Part shown: positions 15,858 to 24,413 of the stretch, piece by piece
Layout of the letters: every line of letters begins with the position of its first letter
Numbering within the stretch: the stretch's first letter is position 1
Assembly (NCBI RefSeq): GCF_900302485.1
Contig: NZ_OMOI01000001.1
Coordinates: 1,612,001 to 1,676,000, forward strand
Source of the DNA: Aliiroseovarius pelagivivens
Lineage (GTDB): Bacteria; Pseudomonadota; Alphaproteobacteria; Rhodobacterales; Rhodobacteraceae
Reading direction: 5' to 3'
Length of the DNA stretch: 64,000 nucleotides
Notes under the pieces: model-generated
Told to the model about the DNA's origin: nothing
Seen by the model: the letters and a program-made list of their open reading frames with translations, nothing else
The model's database searches: none
Position numbers and translations under genes: made by a program

Positions 15858-17078
15858 TTACGAGACCGAGAACTTCAGAAGCTTGATCGCAGCAAAGTCG
15901 CTTACGTCACCGCCCACGCGCTTGGTGGCATAGAACAGCACATGCGGCTTGGCCGAGAACGGGTCACGCAGGATGCGCGTGTCAGGACGTTCTGCGATGG
16001 TGTAGCCAGCAGCGAAGTCACCAAAGGCGATCGAGTGGCTGTCGGCACCGATATCGGGCATGTCCTCGACGATCAGAACCGGATAGCCGATCAGACGGGC
16101 GGGTTCGCCAGCCACGGTCGCATCCGACCACAAGAAACGGCCATCCGCGTCTTTCAACTTGCGTACAGCCCCCACGGTCTTCGAATTCATGACAAAGACC
16201 GCATTGGCACGATAGTCCGCGCCCAGTGCGTAGATCAGGTCGAAAATGGCATCTGCCGGGTTGGTGGCGTTGAAGTCACCAGCCTCGCCAGTGGCCACGT
16301 AACCCAGATTACCCCAGGTCCAGCTGGTGTTGTCGACAGCGGTGTGGTTCAGAATGCCTACGGGTTTCTCAACACCGTCACCGTTGATGAACGCACCGCT
16401 TTCTGCACGCGAGAACTTGTCGGCGATACGGCCGGCCAGCCATCCCTCGATATCAAAAGCGCTGTCATCCAGCAGGCGTTGCGAAACTTTCGGCAGGGCC
16501 GACAGCTCGTGCAGCGGGATCGAGATACGGTCGATCTGCGGAGTGCCCGTCTCGGACGCCGATCCAGTTTCCGACGCCCAGCCGGTGATCAGGTCACCCT
16601 GGTCGATCAGCACGTCATAGGCAGTGCCTTCCACGTTGACCACATTGGCGACCGAACGCAGCGAAGCAGCGTTGTTCAGAACACCCTTGATGGTGTCAGC
16701 GGTCACCGGGTCAACCAAATAGCCACCGTCAGCCGCCACAGCCGAGGACATGGCCTTGCCTTCCAGATCGATACCGCGCAGCGCGTCATCATCGCCTGAA
16801 CGGACATAGGCTTCGAAAGCTTTCTGGTGAGGCGCTTCCAGCTCAGCGGCAGCGGCAAGATGCGGGCGGCCCGCGATGGTGTTAGATTTGCGATCCAGCA
16901 TGGTCAGTCGCTCTTCCTGTTGTTGAAGTTTGGTGGAAATTTCTTCGTGAAACTGATTGATATCGCTCACAAAACCAGCCAGCGCGGTCTTCACCTCGGC
17001 AGCCGGATTGAGGTCCGATACCTGGCCAGCAGGCGCAGCCGACTGGCCCAGAGCCTTCGTCTCTTTGTTGCTCATCAT
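15858..17078 (-). CDS. GTA gp5: HK97-fold major capsid protein
   Basis: This 406-residue capsid protein has an N-terminal scaffold-like segment predicted as coiled coil (about residues 30-65, VSDINQFHEEISTKLQQQEER) that gp4 should remove, then the HK97 core (HQKAFEAYVRSGDDDALRG; AMSSAVAADGGYLVDPVTADTIKGVL; the P-loop-like region PKVSQRLLDDSAFDIEGWLAGRI). The ATG pair at 17078 follows AAAAGGA. It lies directly after the protease gene, as in HK97-type modules. Confidence 0.96.
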   Translation of the reverse strand: MMSNKETKALGQSAAPAGQVSDLNPAAEVKTALAGFVSDINQFHEEISTKLQQQEERLTMLDRKSNTIAGRPHLAAAAELEAPHQKAFEAYVRSGDDDALRGIDLEGKAMSSAVAADGGYLVDPVTADTIKGVLNNAASLRSVANVVNVEGTAYDVLIDQGDLITGWASETGSASETGTPQIDRISIPLHELSALPKVSQRLLDDSAFDIEGWLAGRIADKFSRAESGAFINGDGVEKPVGILNHTAVDNTSWTWGNLGYVATGEAGDFNATNPADAIFDLIYALGADYRANAVFVMNSKTVGAVRKLKDADGRFLWSDATVAGEPARLIGYPVLIVEDMPDIGADSHSIAFGDFAAGYTIAERPDTRILRDPFSAKPHVLFYATKRVGGDVSDFAAIKLLKFSVS

Positions 17079-17109
17079 TGGGTCCTTTTCAGGGGTTCAG
17101 ATCGCTGGC

Positions 17110-17682
17110 TCAGGCGTTACGGGCCAGCATCAGGCGCGCGTCCTCAAGGGTCGCGGCCAGTTCACGCAAGGTAGAGTCGTCGACATCAAGCATGTCGCCC
17201 TTCGCCCCCACCCGCGCTGTTGGAAGCATGGGGAACGTGACAAGTGACACCTCCCAAAGCTCCAATTCCGTCAAAAGCCGCCCGCCCGTCTGGGTCTTCG
17301 ACGACTTCTTGGTGCGATATCCGATGGACAGCCCGTCAATGGCGCCCGCCTCGATCAACGCGGCAGCCTCACGGCCCTTTTCGACGTCGCTCAGAATACG
17401 ACCTTTCACATAAAGGCCCTTGGCATCCTCGCGCACCTCGTCCCAAATCCCGATGGGCTGGGCCGGGTCGTGCTGCCACAGCATTTTCACGCCGCGCCCT
17501 TTGGCTTTCAGCTCGTCCAGCGATCTGCCATAGGCCCCGCGGGCCACGACATCGCCGCCATTGTCGACCTGATCGAAGAAACTGGCATAGCCGTCGATCT
17601 GAATGCCCTCGGCGGTCTGGACTGTCTCGCCCAGCTTGACGAACTTGTGCTCAAGCCCGAAATCGGTGTGGTAGTCACCCAT
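17110..17682 (-). CDS. GTA gp4: HK97-family prohead protease
   Basis: This 190-residue serine protease (MEROPS U35/S78-like) matures the procapsid. Key motifs are IDGYASFFDQVDNGGDVVARGAYG, MLWQHDPAQPIGIWDEV with the catalytic His, and GAIDGLSIGYRTKKS with the catalytic Ser. The ATG at 17682 has AAAGGG eight bases upstream; a GTG three codons earlier is less likely. It sits between portal (15 bases after) and capsid genes. Confidence 0.94.
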   Translation of the reverse strand: MGDYHTDFGLEHKFVKLGETVQTAEGIQIDGYASFFDQVDNGGDVVARGAYGRSLDELKAKGRGVKMLWQHDPAQPIGIWDEVREDAKGLYVKGRILSDVEKGREAAALIEAGAIDGLSIGYRTKKSSKTQTGGRLLTELELWEVSLVTFPMLPTARVGAKGDMLDVDDSTLRELAATLEDARLMLARNA

Positions 17683-17697
17683 GATATGCACCCTTTC

Positions 17698-18888
17698 TTA
17701 TTGATCTTGAGCCAGCGGCGGCAGGCCCAGCAGGCTGCGTTTTTCGGTATCTGTCAGGAAGCTGGCCTCGGCCACGCGGGCCCATTGCTGGTCACGTTCG
17801 GCGGCCAATGCGGGAACCTGATCCAGATCCGGTTTCAACTTCACTGCTTCGTCCGAGAACCCGGCCAACCAATGGCCGACACTGGCCGAGACGCGTGACA
17901 CCAAAGGCACCACAGTCAGACGATAGAAGGCACGGCTGGCCTCTTGATAGTTGGCGTAAGTGGCGTCGCCGGGTATGCCGATCAGCATCGGTGGTACCCC
18001 GAAGGCCTGCGCAATCTCGCGCGCAGCGGCTTCCTTGGTCTTCTGGAACTCCATGTCCGAGGGGCTGAACCCCATCGGTTTCCAATCCAACCCGCCTTCC
18101 AGCAGCATCGGGCGTCCGGCATTGCGCGCGCCCACGTGATGGCTTTCCATCTCGGACAGCAGGCGATCATATTGATCAGCACTTAACTGCGCCTGCCCGT
18201 CCGCGCCCTTGAACACAATCGCACCTGAAGGCCGCGCCGCATTGTCTAACAGCGCCTTGGACCAACGGCTGGCCGCATTGTGCACATCAATCGCTGTCGC
18301 GGCCGCCTGCAACGGTGACAGGCCATAGTGATCATCCTGCGGATGGAAGGCTTTAACGTGGCAAATCGGCGATGCACCCTCGGACACATTGAACCGGTGT
18401 TTGCGAGACCCGACAGTATAGTCATAGGCCACAGGCCAGCCATCCACGCCAGGAACCAACGCCATCCGATCCGAGCGCAGCACATGCAGCTCACGCGGCT
18501 GACCATCTTCGCCCAGAACGGCCTCGAGATAGCCGTTTCCGGTCAGAAGCAACTGCCCAAAGAAGGCCTCGAACAGCTCGGCCCGGCCTTGTGCAGCATT
18601 CGGGCGCGCCAGAAGCTCCAAAAGCGGATGAATATCATAACGTTGCTGGTCGTCCTGCAGCACCAAGGGCAGAGCGCTGGCGGCTTCCGCGATCAGCTTG
18701 ACCGAGCGAAAGCCGACTGGGTTGGACGAAAACCCGCTGCGGGTCAGGCTGACCGTGTCACGCGGGCTCCAAGCCACACGACCGGCATTTCCATAAGCGA
18801 TGACCGGCCCGGTGGCCGATGCCTTTGCCTCGCCCGGCATATCGGCCTTCGCGTCATCTGCGCCTCGCTTCAGAAAATCAAATACCAT
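17698..18888 (-). CDS. GTA gp3: portal protein
   Basis: This 396-residue HK97-type portal protein forms the DNA entry ring at one capsid vertex. Motifs include NPVGFRSVKLIAEAASALPLVLQ, GNGYLEAVLGEDGQPRELHVLRSDRM, and the C-terminal IAQAFGVPPMLIGIPGDATYANYQEASRAFYRLTVVPL. The ATG at 18888 is chosen for AAGGAGCC upstream; an in-frame ATG at 18966 lacks one. A 186-base gap separates it from gp2. Confidence 0.95.
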   Translation of the reverse strand: MVFDFLKRGADDAKADMPGEAKASATGPVIAYGNAGRVAWSPRDTVSLTRSGFSSNPVGFRSVKLIAEAASALPLVLQDDQQRYDIHPLLELLARPNAAQGRAELFEAFFGQLLLTGNGYLEAVLGEDGQPRELHVLRSDRMALVPGVDGWPVAYDYTVGSRKHRFNVSEGASPICHVKAFHPQDDHYGLSPLQAAATAIDVHNAASRWSKALLDNAARPSGAIVFKGADGQAQLSADQYDRLLSEMESHHVGARNAGRPMLLEGGLDWKPMGFSPSDMEFQKTKEAAAREIAQAFGVPPMLIGIPGDATYANYQEASRAFYRLTVVPLVSRVSASVGHWLAGFSDEAVKLKPDLDQVPALAAERDQQWARVAEASFLTDTEKRSLLGLPPLAQDQ

Positions 18889-18966
18889 GCGCCTTGGCTC
18901 CTTGGTTTCGGTTTCCGGCTGCAACCGGGCAAACCTGTCCTGTCCGGGCAAACGCGGTCGCGCCAC

Positions 18967-19074
18967 CCAGCGGTCAATCTTGTCATTTCGTGATCAGGCG
19001 GGGCTGGTGGCCCATCGGGCTAGTACCCCGCCTTTCGATGTTTTGCACTTTGCCAGCGAGGGTTAAAAAACCCT
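18967..19074 (-). other. gp2-gp3 spacer of the GTA cluster
   Basis: No gene is supported here. A small stem GGGTT-aaaa-AACCC lies at 19060-19073, next to the gp2 stop; it lacks a terminator tail. The rest shows no signal I can name. Confidence 0.4.
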
Positions 19075-20493
19075 TTAACCAAGCGTGCGCACCTGCGGTC
19101 TGCGATAGGACGCAACGGGCTCGATGATCAGCTCATGCAGGGCCCAGACCAATGCATCCACGCGGTCCGGGCTGCCTTTGCCCTCGTAGCCCTGGCTGGT
19201 CATACGGCACATCTGATCCTCAAGTTGGGCCATGTTGCCAGCGTGCAAGACCCGCCCCTGTTCATAAAGCGCCGCCACAGGCTCGGCCCGCGTGACCTTC
19301 CCCCGCGTCGCACGCACAGCCTTGTAGGGCACGGTGGCGTCGATCTGACGAATCACGCTTTCAACAAGGTCACCACCTTGGTTAACCTCGGCCACCAGAC
19401 GGTCCGCTTGATGGCGTTCCATCGCGTTCAGCGCGGCCTCGGCCCATTCCGACGGGCTGGCTGCCGTAACGCTGGCATCTTCCAGCACAACAGCCTTCCA
19501 ATCGCCGGGTGGGCCCTTTGCCATGACACCAGCCACAACGATCCCGCATTCGTCAGATCCTTTGTGCCCCGTAACTGGCGGGTCCACCGCAACGACGATC
19601 CGATCCAACACGGGCGTGTCTGGCCCCAAGCGGTGTTTGTCCAGCATCGCCATCGTCCAAAGCGCGCCTTCCGTGTCTTCCAAAAGCACACCATCCAGCT
19701 CTTGCCGCCCCAATCGCGTGTCCGCGTAGCGTGTACGCACTTCGTCCAGAAAGCTTTTCGCCAGATAAGCGCGATTGGCTTCCGTCGGAGCGTGCGTGGT
19801 CACGGTCGAGGGATTCTTTAGGATCTGTTTCAGCACCCCAACATTGCGCGGGGTGGTCGTGACGCATTGGCGGGGATGTGTGCCAAGGCGCAGCCCGAAT
19901 TGCAGCATATTCCACGTGTCCTCGGCCTTCTTCCACTTGGCCAACTCGTCCACCCATGCCGCATCGAACTGCGGTCCACGCAGACTTTCCGGCTCATGGG
20001 CCGAGAACACCTGCGCAATCGCCCCATTGGGCCAAACCAGCCTGCGTCGCCCGGCCTCCCATACCGGGCGACGATCCGGCGGCGAGCACGCCAGAATGCC
20101 GCTTTCCCCAAACACCATGACTTCGCGCACCTGATCGATGGTTTCGCCGACCAAGGCCACGCGGCGCGAGCGGCCGGGGTCCAACGGCCCCGCCCCCTCA
20201 ACCTCGGCCCGCACCCATTCGGACCCAGCGCGAGTTTTCCCCGCACCACGTCCACCCATGATCACCCATGTCCGCCAATCTCCCTCGGGCGGCAGTTGGT
20301 GATCTAAAGCCCAGAATTCAAACAGATAGGGCAGCGCCATCAGCGCCCCATCACTCAGATCGTTCAGAAAGCTCTCGCGCTCGTCTTGCGTCGCGCAGGC
20401 AAGCCAGTCTGCGCCCGATTTCGTCTCGGGCCTGAGCAAGGTCCAGCTCTGCTGCCCGGTTGCCGCCAAATCCGGCTTTACCACTTTGTTCAA
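19075..20493 (-). CDS. GTA gp2: terminase large subunit
   Basis: The 472-residue packaging motor has an N-terminal ATPase with Walker A GGRGAGKTR (after DWRTWVIM), a Walker B AAWVDELAKW, and a C-terminal nuclease starting RIVVAVDPPVTGHKGSDECGIV. It drives headful packaging of host DNA in GTAs. The start is a TTG at 20493 with AAAGGA six bases upstream, inside gp1; this gives a 143-base overlap with gp1. A later ATG at 20340 would remove the segment FLNDLSDGALMALPYLFEFW, which I recall as conserved, so the TTG or a nearby start is preferred. Confidence 0.92.
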   Translation of the reverse strand: MNKVVKPDLAATGQQSWTLLRPETKSGADWLACATQDERESFLNDLSDGALMALPYLFEFWALDHQLPPEGDWRTWVIMGGRGAGKTRAGSEWVRAEVEGAGPLDPGRSRRVALVGETIDQVREVMVFGESGILACSPPDRRPVWEAGRRRLVWPNGAIAQVFSAHEPESLRGPQFDAAWVDELAKWKKAEDTWNMLQFGLRLGTHPRQCVTTTPRNVGVLKQILKNPSTVTTHAPTEANRAYLAKSFLDEVRTRYADTRLGRQELDGVLLEDTEGALWTMAMLDKHRLGPDTPVLDRIVVAVDPPVTGHKGSDECGIVVAGVMAKGPPGDWKAVVLEDASVTAASPSEWAEAALNAMERHQADRLVAEVNQGGDLVESVIRQIDATVPYKAVRATRGKVTRAEPVAALYEQGRVLHAGNMAQLEDQMCRMTSQGYEGKGSPDRVDALVWALHELIIEPVASYRRPQVRTLG

Positions 20494-20701
20494 GACGTTT
20501 CCTTTCCTCGAATACCGTTTGCATGGCGCGGCGCACTTCCGTCATGGCTTTGGCCAACTCAGGTGTGGTTTCGCACCCATCCACTTCCGCCGTAGACAAC
20601 TGGCGGTCCAACTCTTTCAAAACACGTAGAAAAAACGAGTCCGCGATCTTCAGGTAGTCTTCCGAAGCCGCGTCCTTCCCCAAGGGCGTGATAATTGTCA
20701 T
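20351..20701 (-). CDS. GTA gp1: terminase small subunit
   Basis: This 116-residue protein starts MTIITPLGKDAASEDYLKIA and has helical segments DSFFLRVLKELDRQL and LAQARDEIGRRLACLRDARRARELSERSE. It corresponds to RcGTA gp1, a small terminase reported to lack strong DNA-sequence specificity. Three in-frame ATGs exist: 20701 (GAGAGG about 12 bases upstream, preferred by likely homology), 20722, and 20788, which would extend the protein through the terminator hairpin at 20747-20780. Its last 143 bases also encode the start of gp2. Confidence 0.85.
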   Translation of the reverse strand: MTIITPLGKDAASEDYLKIADSFFLRVLKELDRQLSTAEVDGCETTPELAKAMTEVRRAMQTVFEERKRLEQSGKAGFGGNRAAELDLAQARDEIGRRLACLRDARRARELSERSE

Positions 20702-20746
20702 TCTTATGTCGTTGCCTCTCATGCTCTTGCCCGCACAAGCGACATG

Positions 20747-20780
20747 AAAAAACGGCCCCGGGCGGATGCCCAAGGCCGTT
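20747..20780 (-). terminator. intrinsic terminator between mltG and GTA gp1
   Basis: On the minus strand AACGGCC...GGGC-atcc-GCCC...GGCCGTT followed by a run of six T forms a strong GC-rich hairpin. It ends mltG transcription about 100 bases after the stop, but it also lies downstream of the only promoter-like sequence before gp1. Confidence 0.8.
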
Positions 20781-20807
20781 ACAGTCATGTCTTCTAGCGT
20801 ATGTCAG

Positions 20808-20836
20808 AGACTACACGGGACCGTACGTTCGGTCAA
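20808..20836 (-). promoter_or_regulatory. predicted GTA promoter with overlapping palindrome
   Basis: TTGACC (20836-20831), a 17-base spacer and TAGTCT (20813-20808) fit a sigma-70-type promoter. A 16-base near-perfect palindrome GACCGTACGTTCGGTC (20819-20834; one mismatched T-T pair) covers part of the -35 and the spacer. Its position suits a regulator of GTA expression; which one is unknown. Confidence 0.4.
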
Positions 20837-20881
20837 AACGCAACGCACGTGCACCGCTCGCTTCGGTAAGGATCAATCAAC

Positions 20882-22042
20882 CTACTGGTTGGCGCGCTCG
20901 GCTTCGATCTTGCGCCATTCGGCCACGTTGGCGTTGTGTTGCGCCAAGGTTTCCGCGAAGGCGTGACCGCCCGTGCCATCTGCCACGAAGAACAGATAGG
21001 GCGTGCTGTCCGGGTTTAATGCGGCCTCAATGGCGGCGCGGCCCGGGTTGGCGATTGGGGTCGGTGGCAGCGCATCAATCACATAGGTGTTGTACGGTGT
21101 CTCGCGACGCAGTTCGCTTTGACGCAGCCCGCGCCCAAGGCTGCCCTGCCCTTTGGTGATGCCATAGATGACCGTGGGGTCCGTTTGCAGACGCATCCCC
21201 TTGTTCAGGCGGTTCACAAAGACGCTGGCGACTTGACGGCGCTCCTCGGCCAGACCGGTTTCCTTCTCGACGATCGACGCCATGACCAATGCTTCATCCG
21301 CATTTGCATAAGGAAGATCCGCCGCGCGCGCATTCCACGCTTCGGCCAGAATTTCGACCTGCGCGTCCTGCATCGATGCAATCAGCGTCGCGCGATCAGC
21401 GCCAGCTTTCACTTCATAGCTGTCTGGCGCCAAGCTGCCCTCGGCTGGCGTGCTTGCAACCTCGCCGGTCATAAAGTCTGCGCGGTTCAGGCTGTCGACA
21501 ATCTGCCAGCTGGTCACACCTTCAGCCACGGCGATCCGGAACCGCGTATCGCTTTCGTCGCGTTTCTCAAGGTAAGTTTCGGGGGCATCGCCCTCCAGCT
21601 CGGCCGGTTTGAACTCGGCCGTGATTTTGTAGTCCTGAGTGGCCGGATCAAGCTCGCGTACCTGCATGACAGCAGACAGAACACCCACGCGGTACAGAAT
21701 CTCGGTCCCGCAGGTCGACGCCCCGCCGCGTGTGACGATGTCCACGATCTCTTCCATCGAAGCACCGTCCTGCACAAGGAACGACCCCGCCTTCAAAGCA
21801 GAGGCCTTGTCGGAATACTCAACACCAATTCGGAAGATCGCGGCGTTTGAAATCGCCCCCTGCGCTTCCAGACTATCCGCCACGCGCGAGAACGAGCTGC
21901 CGCGCTCGACCCGCAGGCAGATGGTTTCTGCCAGCGGACCTTCAGATGTGTACTGTTTCTGACCCCATGCAACGACCCCGACCGCTACGATCAGAACAAC
22001 AATGAACAGGCTCAGCGCATTCGAGGCGATGTTGCGCCACAT
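20882..22042 (-). CDS. mltG: endolytic murein transglycosylase MltG
   Basis: This 386-residue inner-membrane enzyme cuts nascent glycan strands. It has one N-terminal membrane helix (SLFIVVLIVAVGVVAW), a LysM-like region, and the YceG catalytic domain with the catalytic Glu in ASIVEKETG, plus the tail NTYVIDALPPTPIANPGRAAIEAALNP. Its ATG overlaps the fabF stop by one base (TGATG), so it belongs to the fabF transcript. It immediately precedes the GTA cluster on the same strand, separated by a terminator. Confidence 0.95.
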   Translation of the reverse strand: MWRNIASNALSLFIVVLIVAVGVVAWGQKQYTSEGPLAETICLRVERGSSFSRVADSLEAQGAISNAAIFRIGVEYSDKASALKAGSFLVQDGASMEEIVDIVTRGGASTCGTEILYRVGVLSAVMQVRELDPATQDYKITAEFKPAELEGDAPETYLEKRDESDTRFRIAVAEGVTSWQIVDSLNRADFMTGEVASTPAEGSLAPDSYEVKAGADRATLIASMQDAQVEILAEAWNARAADLPYANADEALVMASIVEKETGLAEERRQVASVFVNRLNKGMRLQTDPTVIYGITKGQGSLGRGLRQSELRRETPYNTYVIDALPPTPIANPGRAAIEAALNPDSTPYLFFVADGTGGHAFAETLAQHNANVAEWRKIEAERANQ

Positions 22043-23304
22043 CAGTCAGCAACCTTCCCCATGACAAGGCTGGCATTTGTACCACCAAAGCCAAAGCTGT
22101 TAGACAAAGCGATGTTGATCTCGCGCTTCTCGGCCTTGTTGGCGGCCAGCGACAGGCGCGGCTCGATCGCCGGGTTGTCCAGATTGATGGTGGGCGGTGC
22201 GACCTGGTCACGGATGGCCAGGACGCAGAAGATAGCTTCCACAGCGCCCGCAGCCCCCAGAAGGTGGCCGATCGAGGATTTGGTCGAGGACATGGTGGCC
22301 GTATCAGCCGCGTCGCCCAACAGACGCTCAACTGCGCCCAGTTCCACGGTGTCCGCCATGGTCGAGGTGCCGTGTGCGTTGATATAGTCAATCGCCGCAG
22401 GCTCCAGCCCGGCTTTGCCAAGGGCCGCTTGCATCGCACGGAAACCACCATCGCCATCTTCAGCCGGTGCAGTGATGTGATAGGCATCGCCCGACAGGCC
22501 ATAGCCAAGCACTTCGGCATAGATCTTCGCACCACGCGCCTTGGCGTGTTCGTATTCTTCCAGAACCACGATGCCAGCACCCTCGCCCATCACGAAACCG
22601 TCGCGGTCTTCGTCATAGGGGCGGCTTGCGCCTTTCGGATCATCCCCGCGTTTGGTCGACAGAGCCTTACAAGCGTTGAAGCCCGCAATGCCCAATTCAC
22701 AGATCGCGGCTTCGGCGCCACCGGCAACCATCACATCCGCATCTCCGGTTTGGATCAAACGGCTGGCATCGCCAATGGCGTGTGCACCTGTCGAACAAGC
22801 GGTCACGACCGAGTGGTTCGGTCCTTTAAAGCCAAACTTGATCGAGACCTGACCGGAAATCAGGTTGATTAGAGAGCCAGGAATAAAGAACGGCGATACA
22901 CGGCGCGGGCCGCGTTCGTTCAGCAGGATCGAGGTATCGGCAATGGTCGAAAGACCGCCAATGCCAGAACCGATGATCACACCAGTGCGCAGTTGGCCTT
23001 CTTCGTCTTCCGGCATCCAGTCGGCGTCTTTAACCGCCATCTCGGCTGCGGCCAGACCATAGAGGATGAAATCATCGACTTTGCGGCGCTCTTTCGGCGC
23101 CATCCAGTCATCTGGGTTGAAAGTGCCATCGGTACCATCGCCTAGCGGTACTTCGCAGGCATATTTGGTGGTCACGCGCGAGGCGTCAAATTTCGTGATC
23201 GGCCCTGCGCCGGACTGTCCGTCCAGAATACGCTCCCATGTTTCCTCGACGCCGCTTGCCAGCGGAGAAATCATGCCCAATCCTGTTACAACCACTCGAC
23301 GCAT
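22042..23304 (-). CDS. fabF: 3-oxoacyl-ACP synthase II
   Basis: This 420-residue condensing enzyme elongates acyl-ACP with malonyl-ACP. The Cys-His-His triad is present: VTACSTGAHAIG (Cys), NAHGTSTMADTVE (His) and SSTKSSIGHLLGAAG (His). The start MRRVVVTGLGMISPL at 23304 has GGGAAAGGG upstream; a longer frame upstream is rejected. It is followed by mltG with a one-base overlap. Confidence 0.97.
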   Translation of the reverse strand: MRRVVVTGLGMISPLASGVEETWERILDGQSGAGPITKFDASRVTTKYACEVPLGDGTDGTFNPDDWMAPKERRKVDDFILYGLAAAEMAVKDADWMPEDEEGQLRTGVIIGSGIGGLSTIADTSILLNERGPRRVSPFFIPGSLINLISGQVSIKFGFKGPNHSVVTACSTGAHAIGDASRLIQTGDADVMVAGGAEAAICELGIAGFNACKALSTKRGDDPKGASRPYDEDRDGFVMGEGAGIVVLEEYEHAKARGAKIYAEVLGYGLSGDAYHITAPAEDGDGGFRAMQAALGKAGLEPAAIDYINAHGTSTMADTVELGAVERLLGDAADTATMSSTKSSIGHLLGAAGAVEAIFCVLAIRDQVAPPTINLDNPAIEPRLSLAANKAEKREINIALSNSFGFGGTNASLVMGKVAD

Positions 23305-23432
23305 TCTGTTGCCCTTTCCCAGGTTTTCAAATGTCTTGGCGGTGATAGCGCGGCTAGGCATGTTGGGGCAAGCCGAATCCGATCACTGGTGGAAGCTCGC
23401 CTATTGTATTAACGCAGGGACATACCAGTGAA

Positions 23433-23478
23433 TGCTGGCCAGCGACGGGTATACGCCCGTTTCGATCACCGGCCAGCA
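23433..23478 (-). other. structured gap between the HisA-like gene and fabF
   Basis: TGCTGGCC (23433-23440) and GGCCAGCA (23471-23478) are perfect 8-base arms around a 30-base interior, which itself contains ACGGG...CCCGT. No T-run follows. It lies 18 bases after the HisA-like stop in a 192-base gap that must also hold the fabF promoter. Confidence 0.45.
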
Positions 23479-23496
23479 TGTCAGTTTCACTAAGGG

Positions 23497-24240
23497 TCAG
23501 ATGAATTCCGCTTTGGGTTCAGGCACGGGACGTGCCACCTCCAAAGCTTCCGACAGATCCACATTTTTCGAGAACAACGCCCGGCCGATTAGAGTACCCG
23601 CGATGTTCGGCACGTATTTCAGCCGCGCGACATCGTCCAGCTCGTGAACGGTTCCTGCCGCGATCACCTGATGCTTCGTTTCGCCTGCAAGCGCACTCAG
23701 AAGACCCAACTGCGCGTCGGGTTGCTCGATGTCGCTGTCGATATCCGTGATCAGCACGCTGGCCAGCGGCACGTCCGCATAGGACGCAAGGAAGCTTTCA
23801 GGGGACATCGCCACCGGATTTCGCCACCCATCTGTCATCAGGTTTCCCTGCCAGATATCTGCCGCCAAAACAATTTGATCGGGGTATCGGTTCGCAAGCT
23901 CTTTCACCATGGCTGGATCTCGTGCAGCCACCGTTCCCAGAACGACGCGTCCAGCGCCTTTTTCAATCCAGGTCTCAGCCATATCGCGGGTGCGGATCCC
24001 GCCAGCGACCTGTACTGAACATCCTGCCGAGTTGATGATCGCCTCAATCAGTTCAGCATTGTCACCTTCGCCAGCAACGGCATCGAAATCGGTCACCTGA
24101 ATCCATTCGGCCCCGGCCTCGGAAAATCCCTGTGCTGTTTCCACAGGGTCCACATGCCAGATTGAAGGCTCTTCAAGACGGCCACGATGCAACGTCACGC
24201 AACGACCGTTCTGCAATTCTAGTGTTGGATAGATAATCAT
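23497..24240 (-). CDS. diverged HisA-like TIM-barrel isomerase paralogue
   Basis: This 247-residue protein aligns along its whole length with HisA (ProFAR isomerase). The second catalytic Asp (D128, in VLAADIW) and the Thr (T165, in LITDID) are kept, but the first catalytic Asp is Glu (E8, in YPTLEL). The usual DG after TDI and the second GG phosphate loop (here AAGTVHEL) are altered. True hisA normally lies with hisH and hisF, which are not here; this copy sits between acpP and fabF with its own terminator-separated unit. The ATG at 24240 has GAAGGAG. Substrate unknown; it may have lost HisA activity. Confidence 0.8.
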   Translation of the reverse strand: MIIYPTLELQNGRCVTLHRGRLEEPSIWHVDPVETAQGFSEAGAEWIQVTDFDAVAGEGDNAELIEAIINSAGCSVQVAGGIRTRDMAETWIEKGAGRVVLGTVAARDPAMVKELANRYPDQIVLAADIWQGNLMTDGWRNPVAMSPESFLASYADVPLASVLITDIDSDIEQPDAQLGLLSALAGETKHQVIAAGTVHELDDVARLKYVPNIAGTLIGRALFSKNVDLSEALEVARPVPEPKAEFI

Positions 24241-24353
24241 GGAGCGACTCCTTCGCCAAACCTTCGATGGTTTAGTGAAGTTTAGCACACCCCAAAATGT
24301 GCGCCTAAATTCGGCCCAATGCAGCCTGAAAACGGCGGCAGAAGGTGATTGCC

Positions 24354-24393
24354 CACAAAAAAAGCGGCCTACCCGATGGTAGGCCGCTTTTAA
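24354..24393 (-). terminator. intrinsic terminator after acpP
   Basis: AAAGCGGCCTACC and GGTAGGCCGCTTT form a perfect 13-pair stem around CGAT, followed on the minus strand by a run of seven or more T. It begins about 24 bases after the acpP stop. Confidence 0.95.
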
Positions 24394-24413
24394 AAATCAT
24401 GCGTCCTGATGGA

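Noticed and set aside
19060-19073. Terminator in the gp2-gp3 spacer
   Set aside because: The stem is only five pairs and AT-rich with no T-run after it in the direction of transcription; a true stop here would cut the GTA operon.
6710-20701. A temperate prophage
   Set aside because: There is no integrase, repressor, replication or lysis gene, and no attachment repeats; gene content and order are those of a GTA.
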